Shown: positions 47,504-59,197 of the stretch, in pieces
Numbering within the stretch: the first letter of the stretch is position 1
Layout: every line of letters starts with the position of its first letter
Origin: Portulaca oleracea
Lineage: Eukaryota; Streptophyta; Magnoliopsida; Caryophyllales; Portulacaceae
DNA: 64,000 nt
Direction: 5' to 3'
NCBI GenBank assembly: GCA_029582165.1
Contig: CM055876.1
Span: 17,361,001 to 17,425,000, forward strand
Made by a program: the position numbers and the translations under genes
The notes under the pieces: generated by a model
What the model was told of the DNA's origin: nothing
Seen by the model: the letters and a program-made list of their open reading frames with translations, nothing else
Database searches by the model: none

Positions 47504-48199
47504 GATACATCATGGGAGCCAAATGCTTGATTTCATACAAAAGGAGCTTCAATCACTCATGCTTATCACACGTCCAAATAGCTTCATCAAGGGTGGTTCG
47601 TTAATTTGCTCTATAACTCAAGATCCGTGAAGATGTTATGAAAGTCATCCTAGTATCAAATGATCTACATCAAGGGAGCTTTGCAATGGCTTTTGAATCT
47701 TGGAATTTGGACAAGGAATGAGCAAGTTATCATAGTTTTAATCTAGCTTATGTACATTTGTATCTTTATGATGTCATACTTGTTTAGGATGATGTAAGCT
47801 AGATGCTCTCTATTTTCTTGAATGTACACGCCTAAGGGGGCCTTCATTTAGAATAAATAGACCCCTTAGGGTGCTTTGTAAATAATTCATTCAATAATAC
47901 AAATACAAATCAAATTCTACATGATGTTGTTTTCTCTCTAGCTTTTGTGCTAGTTTTGTTTCTCTTGAGGGAGATTCGTCTACTTCTAGCCTAGGGTTGG
48001 CGTCCTTGGTGGTGATAGGTAGAATTGAAGAGTTCTTGATGGTGGTGTTCCTAAATCCTTGAAGATTCTTCACGCCATTATCAAAAGTTTCATTCATTCA
48101 ATCAAGTTCATCATTCGTTCATCATTCCATTTGTGAGAACCATGTAAAAGATCCTAGACTTTTGTATAATTTGATCATCCCTGGTCTCATTATATATCA
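47504..48199 (+). mobile_element. Element E 5' LTR, left end truncated
   Basis: About 696 bp, ending TATATATCA at 48,199. Alignment by eye to the A LTR indicates that about 50 bp are missing at the left. The TATA position holds AATAAATA (47,852-47,859), flanked by 9-bp inverted arms CCTAAGGGG (47,831-47,839) and CCCCTTAGG (47,862-47,870). Confidence 0.8.
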
Positions 48200-48203
48200 A
48201 AAT

Positions 48204-48215
48204 TGGTATTAGAGC
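48204..48215 (+). other. Element E primer binding site
   Basis: TGGTATTAGAGC starts 5 bp after the LTR end and has one mismatch to the usual tRNA-Met PBS. Confidence 0.82.
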
Positions 48216-48216
48216 C

Positions 48217-48428
48217 TACGATATTGAATCTTGTGGTTCTTGATATCATCTTTTACTATCTTTCCATCACAAATCCATTTTCCCCATCATCTCCATTACT
48301 CGTCCCCCATATAAAGTCCACAAAGAACCCCCTAAACCCAAACACAATCTAGCCTATAGACATCCAAACTCTCATCCCTACCCCCTAACCCAAACCGTGA
48401 GTTTTTTTTTGATCTTTTTGAAACAAGA
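48217..48428 (+). other. Element E leader
   Basis: This untranslated stretch between PBS and gag is C/A-rich (CCCCCTAAACCCAAACACAA). It is the sense counterpart of the leader at 2,940-3,060 and equivalent sites in array A. Confidence 0.6.
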
Positions 48429-49151
48429 TTGATAGCTAGTGGAAGTACACCAACAGATCTACCCACGACTTCCCAAGAAGATGTAGAATTCATGAAACAA
48501 AAGATCGTTTACCTAACCGATCAATTGAAGAAGTATATGCATCTTCAACATAGAGAGATGTGTGATGATTCCTTTGTTAGGAAACCTCAAGAAGATGAGG
48601 AGGATGCTCAAAGTGAACGAAGTGTACGTCCAAGGAGGGAGGAACGTTTTGACTTCAAAGTGAAAATCCCCGAATTTGATGGTAATCTTGATCCCGAAAA
48701 CTTCTTAGATTGGATGGAAACTGTTGAACGTGTTTTTGATCTTAAAGAAGTTCATGATGAGAAGAAAGTGAAGTATGTGGCTCTTAAGTTGCGAAAACAT
48801 GCGTCCATTTGGTTGACTAATTTGCAAAAGAAGAGGCAAACTAAAGGGAAGGACATGATCAAAACGTGGATTAAGATGAAGAAAAAGTTGCAAGAAAAGT
48901 TCCTACCACTAAGTTATCTCCAAGATAACTACTACAAATTGCAACGTTTGGTACAAGGAAGCAAAAGTGTTGAGGAGTACACGAAGGAATTTGAACATCT
49001 TCTTTGGCGTTGTGATCTCCAAGAAGATGAACCTCAAACTTTGGTACGTTTCTTATATGGTCTTAATGATTGGATTTGTAATATTGTTGAGTTACATTCT
49101 TACCAATCTTTGGATGAGTTGAGTTCTTTGGCCTTAAAAGTAGAAAGGTAA
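48429..49151 (+). pseudogene. gag: Element E gag
   Basis: The frame is open for 240 codons from 48,429 (no ATG there; the first in-frame ATG is at about 48,495). A coiled N-terminus (about residues 20-45) leads into an acidic stretch and the gag domain (about 75-215: [29 protein letters not shown]). A TAA at 49,149-49,151 stops it before the Pro-rich region and zinc knuckle, which continue in the same frame. A lost ATG and this nonsense codon are the only gag lesions I see. Confidence 0.82.
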
Positions 49152-50239
49152 AGAAAAGAAAGAGGAAAAGAGACCGTGACAAAGTACCAAACATCCTACA
49201 AACCCCCACAAAACACACGTTCCTACATTCCACAACAAAAACCCACATTCCCCACAAAACAACCAAACACAAAAGCACCACAAAATCAACCCCCATCCAT
49301 CCCCAAACCCCACGTCCAAGACCCAAAACCCTTAGCCCCAAGGAGGTGTTTTCGTTGTCAAGGCTTAGGACATTATGCCTCGGAGTGTCCTAATAAAAGA
49401 GTTGTATCTTTGGTGGAATATCAAAGTGCTTTGTATGTTGAGCCGGAGTATCATGAAATTGAGAATAAAGAAGAGGAAAATTGCACTATTGACGTGAATG
49501 AGGAAGAAGTAGAGGAGGCGGATGAAGGTGAAATGTTAGTAGTAAGAAGGGCCTTAAGTGTTGCTTGTGTTCCAAACGAGCAAGAACAAAAGGAGAACAT
49601 CTTTCATACAAGGTGTACCATTCAAGGAAAGGTTTGTTCTCTAATCATTGATGGAGTAAGTTACACAAACGCTGCTACAACAACCATGGTGAATAAGCTA
49701 CAATTGGAGGTTAGGGAATTCGTGTGGTTCACCGTGTGCTAGTACGTCTTTCCTTTGGCAAAAACTACAAAGATTCTATTTGGTGTGATGTAATTCCAAT
49801 GGATGCTTGCCATATTTTGCTTGGGAGACCTTGGCTTCTTGATAGGCATGTCATGCATGATGGGAGAATGAACACCTACATGTTTGTTCTCAATAAAAAG
49901 AAGATCACCTTGGCTCTTCTCTCACCATCATCGATCATACATCCCCACCAACAACAACAAAAGGAGGAGACTAACATTGTGACATTTATGAAGGCCGAAT
50001 ACCATGAGTTCCAAGAGCATAAAGATCTTATTCTAGCTAACTTGGAGGAAGAGGAATCATCCCCAACACATGAGCATGCACGCCTTAAACCTCTTTTAGA
50101 ACGTTTCAAACATTTGTTCCCAAAAGAGATGCCGAATGGATTACCTCCAAGAAGAGATATTGAGCACAAAATTGATCTTGTTCCGGGTTCTATGCTCCCC
50201 AACAAACCGGCCTACCGAATGAATCCAAAGGATGCTTAA
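49152..50239 (+). pseudogene. Element E nucleocapsid and protease
   Basis: A Pro/Gln-rich segment is followed by an intact zinc knuckle CFRCQGLGHYASEC, an acidic stretch and the protease. The active site reads IIDGVSYTN, so the second Gly of the DGG motif is lost. A deletion of about 60 bp near 49,710-49,735 shifts the frame (stop at 49,742). The C-terminal protease motif CHILLGRPWLLD and the linker (AEYHEFQEHKDLIL) continue in the frame 49,724-50,239, which ends at TAA 50,237-50,239. Confidence 0.82.
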
Positions 50240-51709
50240 GAAGTTCAAAGGCAAGTGGATGATCTTTTATCCAAAGGCTTGGTACGTGAAAGTTTGAGTC
50301 CATGTGTTGTTCCCGTTTTACTTGTACAAAAGAAAGATGGATCTCAAAGAATGTGTACGGATTGCCGAGCAATAAACAAGATCACAATCAAGTATAGATT
50401 CCCAATTTCACGCCTCGAGGATCTACTTGATGGGTTACATGGGAGTATTGTGTTCTCCAAAGTTGATTTGAGAAGTGGTTATCATCAAATAAGGATACAT
50501 GAAGGAGATGAGTGGAAAACGTCATTCAAAACGAAAGAAGGGATATATGAATGGCTTGTGATGCCATTTGGTCTTATAAATGCACCATCTACTTTCATGC
50601 ATTTAATGAATCATGTATTAAAGCCTCTTATTGGCAAATGTGTTGTAGTCTACTTCGATGATATTCTTGTGTATAGTAGAAGTGAGCATGAGCATGTAAA
50701 GCATCTAGAGTTGGTTATGTACATCTTGGAGAAGGAGCAACTCTACGCCAACATGGAGATGTGCCACTTTTTCTCATCCAAGTTCGTGTTCCTTAGATAT
50801 GTTCTCTCAAAAGATGGCATTCAAGTTGATAAGGAGAAGGTGAAAGCTATTCAAGAATGGCCTACACCTACATCTATTCATGAGGTACGAAGTTTTGATG
50901 GTTTAGCTTCGTTTTATAGAAGATTTATAAGGAATTTTAGCTCCATTCTTGCACCTATGACCGAGTTGTTGAAAAAGAAGGAGTTTTCATGGAGTAAAGG
51001 TGCTAATGAAACTTTCGAGTTGATTGAGGAGAAATTGTGTCATGCACCTATTCTTGCATTACCTTATTTTGATAAAGTGTTTGAAGTTGAAGTTGATGCA
51101 AGTGGAGTTGGAATTGGAGCCGTATTATCTCAAGAGGGCCGACCTCTTGCATTCTTTAGTGAGAAGTTGAATGAAGCCAAGAGGAAGTATAGTACATATG
51201 ATAAAGAGTTCTATGCAATTATAAGAGCTCTTGAACATTGGCGACACTATCTTCCAAGTAGTGAGTTCATTCTACATAGTGATCATGAAGCTCTTAAGTT
51301 CATTCTAGGGCAACATAAGTTGAATCCAAGACACGCCAAATGGGTTGAGTACATGCAAGCGTTCCATTTTGTGATAAAACATAAAGAGGGTCATCTTAAC
51401 AAAGGAGTGGATGCTTTGTCAAGAAGGTACTTACTCACTCATATTCTTGATTCAAGAGTCCTTGGTTTTGAACATATTAAAGAGTTGTATGAGAATGATG
51501 AAGATTTCAAGGAGGTTTATGAGCTTTGTAAGAAGCATCCCCTCCAACTCTTTCATATTAAGCATAGATTTCTTTTTAAGGAAAATCAACTTTGTATTCC
51601 AAAGAGTAGCATTCGAGAATTATTGATCATGGAGGTCCATGGAGGATCTTTGGCGGGTCATTTTGGCATTGAAAACACATATCTTATGATGAAGGAGCAT
51701 TATTTTTGA
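50240..51709 (+). pseudogene. Element E reverse transcriptase and RNase H
   Basis: A long open stretch of 484 codons (from 50,255) contains all RT motifs ([59 protein letters not shown]), the connection domain and RNase H (FEVEVDASGVGIGAVL, KKEFSW, YDKEFYAI, LHSDHEALKFI, GVDALSR). It runs into the integrase zinc-finger region (HGGSLAGHFGIE) and ends at TGA 51,707-51,709, where a Trp is expected. RT and RNase H catalytic residues are intact. It could be the best-preserved polymerase of its family here, but nothing indicates expression. Confidence 0.9.
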
Positions 51710-52215
51710 CTAAGCATGATCAAAGACGTTGAGCATATGGTAAAGAGGTGTAATACTTGTAATATTTGAAACGCACATGCTTTACCACAAGGCTTGTATA
51801 CTACTTTGCCTATTCCACATAGTCCATGGGAAGATGTGAGTTTAGACTTCGTTGTTGGTCTACCAAGAACTCAGAGGCAAAGATTCTATAATGGTGGTCG
51901 TTGATAGATTTTTCAAAGATGGCACATTTCATTTCATGCCATATCACCTATGATGCTACTAAGGTTGCAAATCTATATTTTGAAGAAGTGGTGAAGTTAC
52001 ATGGTATCCCCAAGACCATGGTAAGTGATATAGATTCAAAGTTCCTTAGTCATTTTTGGCTAACATTGTGGAAGAAGCTTGGTACAAAGTTAAAGTTTAG
52101 CACCGCATGTCATCCACAAACGGATGGACAAACCGAAGTAACCAATCGTACTTTGGGAGCTCTACTTTGAATCTTGTTGAGCAAAGACAAGAAAGGGTGG
52201 GATACTCTTTTATGT
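51710..52215 (+). pseudogene. Element E integrase, truncated
   Basis: After the first stop the zinc-binding CNTC is followed by a second TGA near 51,767. A frameshift lies near 51,880-51,905 at the start of the core. The frame 51,901-52,170 carries [20 protein letters not shown] and GQTEVTNRT, so two of the three DDE positions lie there; the first, SLDFVVGLP, lies upstream in another frame. Homology ends near 52,215, before the GPF module, and the 3' LTR is missing. Confidence 0.85.
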
Positions 52216-52380
52216 CACGGTTAGGTCATGCACTCCCAAAAGTGGGCGAGTCCTTTGTGTCAGCATATATGTGTCGAGTTGGTTAGGATCATATAGGTCT
52301 CTTAGGTCATGCATGCATCGGGTAGAACGTGTCGCAGTATTTCATTGAGTGTCTTAACTTTGAATTTCCATGCAGGCATC
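52216..52380 (+). other. Element F leader with a 12-bp direct repeat
   Basis: TTAGGTCATGCA occurs at 52,221-52,232 and 52,302-52,313. The stretch ends in TTCCATGCAG, which resembles a splice acceptor. No LTR features were seen. Confidence 0.45.
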
Positions 52381-53951
52381 ATTGGTGATCGACTCCGAGC
52401 CCGCATTCGAGATCTGCGAACCGATTGTTTAATTCCAAATCCTCGCTACGATCCATCTGCAACTAGTGACTACATCATGTCTAGAGAACAATTCCAAGAG
52501 GTCCCGGTCCAAAGCGCCGAAGCCAATATCATGAAGCATTTAGATGGCCTTTACACCAAAATGCAAGGTATGGTATTCGCCAATACCTTAGAACAGGAGC
52601 AGAAGATGAGTAAAAGACTGAATGAACAGTAACAAGTGATGGATGATATGCTGCAAGCCATCACTAAGATTAATATCAAATTGGGGTTGAATGTTCAAGA
52701 AGACGATGAAGAGATGCATGCAGGGATATGAATCCGAACCTGAAATCATAAGACATCCTCGGATTATGGAGGAATTGGGATATCCAAGATGAAGATTAGT
52801 ACCCCTGAGGCATCTAAACCCACGAAGGACCCTACTGTTAAGGCCCTTGAATAAAAGTTGGAAAGCCTTACTAAAGTAATGAGCACCGCCGCCTTCACGA
52901 CAAGTACTGAAGTGTCATTGCTCACCACTCAAGATAGCTGATAAATTTGAGGTGCCGAACATCAGTTCAAACCCTCCGAGAATCCTGTTCTCTACATCAA
53001 AGAGTTCATGAGGCTGGCACCATTAAACCGGATTGATGTCGGTTTATACTCTACCGTCTTCTCATCCACCCTAGATGGCGAAGCCAAGGTTTGGTATCAT
53101 GCTTTACCGCCCCAAACGAAGGTCGACTGGAATGAATTGTTCAAAGCCTTCATTAATCACTACAGTCGCATCCAGAAGTAGCAAGTTACGGTGAATGACT
53201 TGACCACCATGAAGCAACGGGATGACAAATCCTTCTTGGATTATTTTGAGCGATGGCATACCAAACTGTCTCACATCAATGAGACAATTCCTCTCCGTCT
53301 ACAGTTGTCTACTTTCAAATAGGGACTGAAAGAAAGCCTATCCAAGAACTTGGGATACCACGTCATTAAAGACTTTGATTACTTGAAGGACATTTGTGTC
53401 CAACTGGAAACGATGCATAATGATAAGACCGCTTCGCCTGGATGGAAGGGGTCTAGTTCCAACAGGAGGGCTACTAGTGCGCCTAGCCACCCTCCTAAGA
53501 TTATAGAAACTAACTCTATCCAGCGCAAGGGGCCTATTATACCAAAATAGGAGACCTACACACCACTAGACATCTCTTACTCACAAGCTCTTGATCGGTT
53601 GGTCAAGAAAGATTTTTTGGTTCTGCCTTTGCCAAAAGAAGAGCCGACGATAAAGGGGAAAAATTGGGATGATTTTTCCGTTATCATCGTTGCCGAGGAT
53701 ATGATACTGAGAAATGTTGGACTCTCAAGAATAAGATAGAAGACATGATAAGGGATGGGACGCTGCCCATGCCAAAAGCAGCTCAGAAACCTGACAATCA
53801 AAGCAACCCGATGCCCGAGCATACAAATGCCGTCTTTTGTGGGGATTTCAGTTTCGATCCTTCCATTTTAATTGTTGAGACGCGTCAACCCATGCCCGAG
53901 GTGCTTGGTTTTCATGAAAGGCCTATCCATTCATGGCATTTGGGACAGTGA
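52381..53951 (+). pseudogene. gag: Element F gag
   Basis: Fragments appear in several frames. 52,309-52,632 holds the N-terminal part with a coiled stretch (EQEQKMSKRLNEQ) and ends at TAA. From about 52,955 a gag domain can be read (YIKEFMRLAPLNRIDVGLYS, WNELFKAFINHYSRI, SFLDYFERWHTKL), interrupted by in-frame TAG at 53,179-53,181, 53,320-53,322 and 53,548-53,550. The nucleic-acid-binding end (TLKNKIEDMIRDGTLPMPK) is reached in another frame near 53,745-53,951. Confidence 0.75.
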
Positions 53952-54766
53952 TGACGATGATCAACAAGAACACTCCAAGACAGAATGGATGGAGACGAAT
54001 GAGCCAATGTCGGATGATGTGGCATTTCTCACTCGATCAGGCCGCCATAACAACAGGAACACCACCACCCCAGTGGTTGTTTCTAATCCTACGCCGATGG
54101 TTAACGATGACAATCATGTTCCTCTGAAGTTCCTCTTCTCACACAACTTAAGAAGACCAGAGCTGAAGTCACTATCTGGCAGTTGATATGCACATCGCAT
54201 GCGCATAGATAAAAGATGATGGATGCTCTTACTGCATTAACAGTACCCCCCACGACGACTCTTGAATCCCTTGTTGCTCATGTGGCCACCCAACAAGAGG
54301 CCATTACCTTTGGAATTGAAGATCTGCCTCAGGGAGGAGCCTCCCACAACAAAGCACTGTACCTTATAGTACAATGCTCCAATAAGACTATCTCGCTGGT
54401 TCTGGTCGTCAATGGTTCAGTTGTGAATGTGTGCCCTTAGAGGACGACACAGAAATTGGGAGCCCAACAACATCATTTGGCTCAAAATGGTGTACAGCTC
54501 AGGGCTTACGATAATTCTCCTCGAAGGTCGGTTGGGTCCTTAACATTGCCCATCACTACAGGCAATATCACTTAGAACGTGGAGTTCGTAGTGCTAAACA
54601 TTCCAGCCTCCTTCAATCTGTTACTAGGGAGGCCATGGCTTCATGAATGCAATGCTATAGCATCTACCTTACACTAGAAGGTAAAGATATTAGTCCAAGG
54701 TCAAGTTATCACCATCCCGGGAGAATCTATCAATGTTGTGTTTACTCCCAAGTAAGCGACCCTTGA
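53952..54766 (+). pseudogene. Element F gag end and protease
   Basis: 53,872-54,186 includes the conserved TRSGRH stretch. The protease follows from about 54,216 (AITFGIEDLPQGGASHNKAL; CSNKTISLVLVVNGSVVNVCP). The family motif normally has Asp before NGS; here it is Val, so the catalytic Asp is lost. A TAG follows at 54,438-54,440, with more stops near 54,575, 54,675 and 54,752. FNLLLGRPWLHE near 54,610-54,650 is the C-terminal protease motif. Confidence 0.75.
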
Positions 54767-55447
54767 ATGGAATACAGTTCCATGGACGAAGAACTTCACA
54801 ACTTTGAACTTGTGGCGACTTTGAGCCAGGATGAAGCTTCCTTTGACTTCGATCCCCACTCAAATCCCAAAGTGCACGCTATGCTTAAGAGACAAGGTCA
54901 TTTCCCTGGGATGCCGCTGGGAAAGAACCCGAAAAATAAGATTCCTCCTGTGTTCAAGATATTAAAGCAGAAGGGAAGGTTCGGCTTAAGATACAAGCCA
55001 AATGAGAAGGAAGTTAGGCTCCCCAAAATAGCCATAGCTGAGCAGAAGAGGATGGACAATCCTCCTACCTTGTTCCAAATGAAGCCCTATCCCCTCACTC
55101 TGAATGGCCAGTTTGTTAGGGAAGGTGATGACTTCCCTTACTATGGATATCCTGAACCATTCTACCTGAAGAATAAGGGAATTCAAGTTGCTGGGTTAGA
55201 AGTTTTCAATGACTGTACCATTAATATGGCTATTGTTTTTGTCCCCGCTCGGGACAAACAGCCACCATTAGAATGGACTCATCTCGCTGGGAGCAACATA
55301 TTTGGCATGCTGTTTGGACAAGAAGCTGTCAAAGAAGAGTCTGAAGTTGACGCTGTTATCGCTACATTATCCAACCCAAGTTTTGATCCGAGCTCTATGA
55401 TCACCGAAGAAGAAGAAGTCAAAGCGGTCTCGTGGGTCGATGCTTAG
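54767..55447 (+). pseudogene. Element F G-patch-like linker
   Basis: Open for 226 codons. Residues about 40-80 (MLKRQGHFPGMPLGKNPKNK, then FGLRYKP) resemble the Gly-rich G-patch region that Tat-type elements carry between protease and RT. The rest matches the linker of that family (YYGYPEPFY, LPPLEW-like PPLEWTHL). It ends at TAG 55,445-55,447. Its role in the element is unknown. Confidence 0.65.
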
Positions 55448-57114
55448 GAGAATAGCTTTGTTTTATCTGTAGGAGAGTCTGTTCCTATGGACATAGAGTC
55501 AGGTCCTAATGGTCTAGAGTCAAGTGAGTCTGGTCTTGAGTCTGCTGGTGATGTATTCCTTTCTACATTCAATAAGATGAACCTTTCTGCTTACTCTGAT
55601 TCTTCTTTCCCCTCTTCCCTGAACTGATGCGCCAATAATAATCTAGAATTTAATGAACCCTTAAAAGAATTTTCTGATGAACGTGAGCATAAAATGGCGG
55701 TATTGGAAGACACCATCACCATAAATGTGGGCACGAAAGAACAACCTCGGGAGTTGAAGTTAGGTAGTTCACTCACAACAGAAGAACGGGTAGCATTCGT
55801 AGAGCTCCTAAGAGAATTTGTAGATGTGTTCGCATGGTCCTACGAGGACATGCCGGGGATTGACAGGGAGATTGCGGAGCACACTATACCTTTTCTCCCA
55901 AATGCAAAACCGGTTCGACAGAGGTCTAGGAGGATCAAGCCTGAATGGACTAAGAAAATTGAAGAGGAAGTGATCAAGCAGCTTAACGCTAAGTTTATCA
56001 AAGCAGTCCAATACCCTGAATAGATTGCTAATATCTTTCCAGTGCTAAAGAAAGATGGGAAAGTGCACATGTGTGTAGACTTCCGAGTCCTTAACAAAGC
56101 CAATCCCAAGGATAGTTTCCCATTACCACACATCGACGTATTGGTAGATAACACTTGCGGACATGAGCTCTTATCATTTATGGACAAATATGCCGGTTAC
56201 AATCAAATAAAAATGGTAGAAGAAGATATAGAGAAGACCTCCTTCACACACCATGGAGAACGTACTGCTATGTGGTCATGACTTTCGGTCTCAAAAATGC
56301 CGGCGCAACATACCAAAGGACGACCAACACTCTGCTTTATGACATGATGCACATAGAAGTAGAAGTTTATGTGGATGACATGATTGTTAAGACCAAGACA
56401 AGGGAGGAGCATATTCCTAACCTCCGAAAGTTCTTTCTGCGACTTCGTAAATACAAGATGCGGCTCAATCCAGCAAAGTGCACCTTCGCTGTTACCTCTA
56501 GGAAGCTGCTAGGCTATGTGGTCAGCCAACGGGGCATTGAAGTTGATCCTTTAAAGATAAAGGCTATCCAGGAGTTACAATCGCCCAGGACAGAAAAGGA
56601 GATAAGAAGTTTCTTAGGACGAGTCCAGTACATCAGCAAGTTCATCTCAAAGCTCACCATGATCTGTGAACCCTTGTTCAAAAAACTGAAGAAAGGAAGT
56701 AAAGTAGAATGGGACGATCAATGTCAAGCTGCCTTTGATATGATCAAGGAATATTTGCAACATCCTCCAGTCCTCATGCCGCCAGTACCAGATGAGCCTC
56801 TGCTCCTCTACCTTAAAGTGACCAGCTTGGCAATGGGGGCTATGCTGGCTCAAAAGGTAAAAGGTCGAGAGAGCGCCATCTACTACTTGAGCAAGAAGTT
56901 CCTAGACTACGAGAGTCGATACGTAGACAAAGAGAAAATGACTCTCGAAGTATGGGCCACCAAGAAATTAAGGCATTACATGCTTTCGCATACCGTATAT
57001 GTTATAGCTGAGAACAATCCCATCAAATTCATTATGGAGCAGCCAACCATCAACAACCGCATCGCCCGATGGGTAGTCATGCTTTCAGAGTTCAATCTTC
57101 AATACTTACCCTAG
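55448..57114 (+). pseudogene. Element F reverse transcriptase and first RNase H
   Basis: After about 240 bp of acidic linker with stops, the RT starts at about 55,694 (FVDVFAWSYEDMPGID, VRQRSRRIKPEW). A TAG at 56,021-56,023 and a frameshift near 56,270 split it. Motifs include VLKKDGKVHMCVDFRVLNKA, MDKYAGYNQIKM, MTFGLKNAGATYQ and the active site VYVDDMIVK (YVDD at 56,368-56,379). RNase H remnants follow (LLLYLKVTSLAMGAML; KKFLDYESRYVDKEK), in which the catalytic Asp of the first motif is not evident. The frame ends at TAG 57,112-57,114. Confidence 0.85.
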
Positions 57115-57234
57115 AAATCCATCAAAGGGCGAGTTATTTCAGATTTCCTGGCTGCTTCACCATCACACGAATCTCCAAGCACTCACTTGGAATTCCGAGA
57201 CGAAGACGTATTCTTCACTGATGAAATTACGTAG

Positions 57235-57491
57235 GATATGTATTTTGATGGAGCTTCTAACCAAGTGGGTTGTGGAGTAGGAGTCCTATTAATATCTCCA
57301 GAAGGGGCACACGTCCCTGTATCGATAAAGTTGGACTTTATGCTACTAACAACGCTGCAGAATATGAAGCATGCATCAAGGGTCTATAAGTTGCCTTGGC
57401 TTTAGGCATATGCCACATAAAAGTTTTTGGGGATTCTAGCCTCATCATCAATTAGGCTAAGAATGCATGGAAGGATCGAAGTGAGTGCCTC
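57235..57491 (+). pseudogene. Element F second (Tat-type) RNase H
   Basis: MYFDGASNQVGCGVGVLLIS begins at about 57,238 and includes the first catalytic Asp. A frameshift near 57,335 precedes ATNNAAEYEACIKG, and stops interrupt VALALGICHIKVFGDSSLIIN. The end (HNELADALSK) lies in the next frame at about 57,565-57,600. A second RNase H of this kind after the first is known from Tat-clade elements. Confidence 0.82.
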
Positions 57492-58964
57492 TTGGCTTAT
57501 CAGCCGAAGCTCTTGGGACTTGCTAACCAGTTTGAGCAAATTATCTTCCAATACCTTTCTAGGGATCACAATGAACTGGCCGACGCTCTGTCCAAGATAT
57601 CTTCAATGATATCAATCCCATCAGGCACGCTCCAGCTACCAATAATAGTAGAGCGGCAGTCTGAACCAACATATGTCTGCACCATAGAAACACAAGAAGA
57701 AGAGACTAAGGAATGGTTCCTTGATATATACAATTTTCTTCGTAAGGGAGAACATCCGGTTGAGATAGATGCTCGAGGGCAGCGGGCAATCAGGTCCCTC
57801 GCAGCACAATACTGCTTGATCCAAGATCGTCTGTACAAGAAGTCACCTACAAGCATCAATTTGTTGTTTATCGATGCCAAAAGTGCAAAGGAAGTTATGG
57901 CTATGATACACGGAGGAGAGTGTGGGCCTCACATGAACGGGCGTATGCTAGCAAAAAAAATTCAAAGGGCTGGTTATTATAGGACCACTATGGAAGCAGA
58001 CTGCTTAAATTTTGTTCGAAGATGCCACAAATGTCAGGAGTATGCCAATCAACAGCATCAACCTCCTTCATATTTGACTACATTGACATCTCCGTGGCCA
58101 TTCCCATTCTTGGTGTGGGGTATTGACATCATTGGCAAGATACACCCAACCGGAACAGGAGGACATGAGTACATTTTGGTTGCTATTGATTACTTCACTA
58201 AGTGGGTAGAGGCAGCCTCTTTTGCCAAACTCACATCCAAACAAGTGGCCAAATTCATCCTTCAGAACATCATATGCCAATATGGAATGCCTCATGAGAT
58301 CATCAGTGATAACGGGAGTCACTTTCGAAAAGAAGTGGAGGTTTTGCTCACCACTTACAAAATTCAGCATCACCGGTCTTCACCATATCGACCTCAAGCT
58401 AACGGGGCTATAGAAGCAGCCAACAAAACAGTGGCAGGAATCATTAAGAAGATGGTTGTCACTTACAAAGATTGGCCTGAAAAGTTAGCATTCGCCTTGT
58501 GGAGATACTGAACCTCTATACGAACTGCCACAGGAGCAACACCATATTCATTAGTGTATGGGATGGAAGCAGTCCTGCCCATTGAATTAGCAATCCCTTC
58601 ATTACGAATAGTGGCAGAAAGCCAATTGCCAGAAGCAGAATGGGCTAGGGCAAGGTTCGAGGAGTTAGTGTTGATGGATGAAAGGCGAATAAGGGTGTTG
58701 CATAATGTGCAAGTGTACCAAAGTAGGATCACTCGTGCTTTTAATAAGAAGGTGAAAAGTCGTTCACTTCAAGAAGGTGATTTGGTGCTTAAGGAAATGA
58801 GGGCACCTATATAAGACCCAAGGGGAAAATTTGCGCTTAATTGGAAAGGTCCTTATATGATTAAGGAAGTTTTAGTAGGAGGAGCGGCTCGGCTTGCCAC
58901 TATGGATGGAGAAGATATGATTCAGCCCACAAATTTAGATCAGCTCAAGCGATATTATGTTTAA
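57492..58964 (+). pseudogene. Element F integrase
   Basis: The open frame 57,492-58,511 (339 codons) carries the RNase H end, a connector, the zinc-binding region (HGGECGPHMNGRMLAKKIQ, then CHKCQ) and the catalytic core, with DDE in VWGIDIIGKI, ISDNGSHF and NGAIEAANKT. A TGA at 58,509-58,511 (probably from Arg CGA) and a TAA at 58,812-58,814 interrupt the C-terminal half (YSLVYGMEAVLPIE, LNWKGPYMIKEV), which ends at 58,962-58,964. The core itself looks undamaged. Confidence 0.88.
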
Positions 58965-59197
58965 TATAGCCAAGCAACTGGAAAGCCAATTTTCAAACAC
59001 TTGGTGAATATTCAATATATGCTCATAAAAAGAAGGAAAAATAAAGTTTGCAAGAGCACAATAATTGTAAACAATAATTCTTTTATTAATGATCAAAATG
59101 CCAGTACATTGCTTGTAAATAAGGAAATTCAACAGGCGTAATTAAATAAAAGTTTATTTTGGCAAAGCAGTTCAGTTCCTTCACTTCCATCCATCTT
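58965..59197. other. Spacer between element F pol and the antisense gene
   Basis: An A/T-rich 233-bp stretch with no recognisable PPT or LTR end. It would hold the 3' untranslated ends of both converging frames. Confidence 0.5.

Larger units (their letters stand above)
47504..52215 (+). mobile_element. Element E: truncated Ty3/gypsy element related to array A
   Basis: It has one LTR, a PBS, gag, protease, RT, RNase H and part of integrase on the plus strand; the 3' end is missing. Its LTR shares long stretches with the A LTRs (CATGATGTTGTTTTCTCTCT; CTTGAGGGAGATTCG; GCGTCCTTGGTGGTGATAGG), and its gag and protease align with those of A. It is the only member of that family in the window that still carries RT. 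Both ends of the insertion are lost, so no target duplication is visible. Confidence 0.85.
52216..58964 (+). mobile_element. Element F: decayed Tat/Ogre-type gypsy element
   Basis: The coding order is gag, protease, G-patch-like linker, RT, RNase H, a second RNase H, integrase. The second RNase H (MYFDGASNQVGCGVG) after the first is the mark of the Tat clade. All genes carry stops or frameshifts. No LTR, PBS or PPT was recognised at either end. The left end is fused to element E. Base composition is less A/T-rich than in arrays A and B. Confidence 0.85.

Noticed and set aside
47504..47540. An exact TG start for the element E LTR (for example TGGGAGCCAAATG)
   Set aside because: Alignment with A-type LTRs shows that the real start lies about 50 bp further out and is missing; no matching terminal repeat is available to confirm a boundary.
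52216..52380. A 5' LTR of element F
   Set aside because: No TG...CA boundary, PBS or second copy was found in this stretch.
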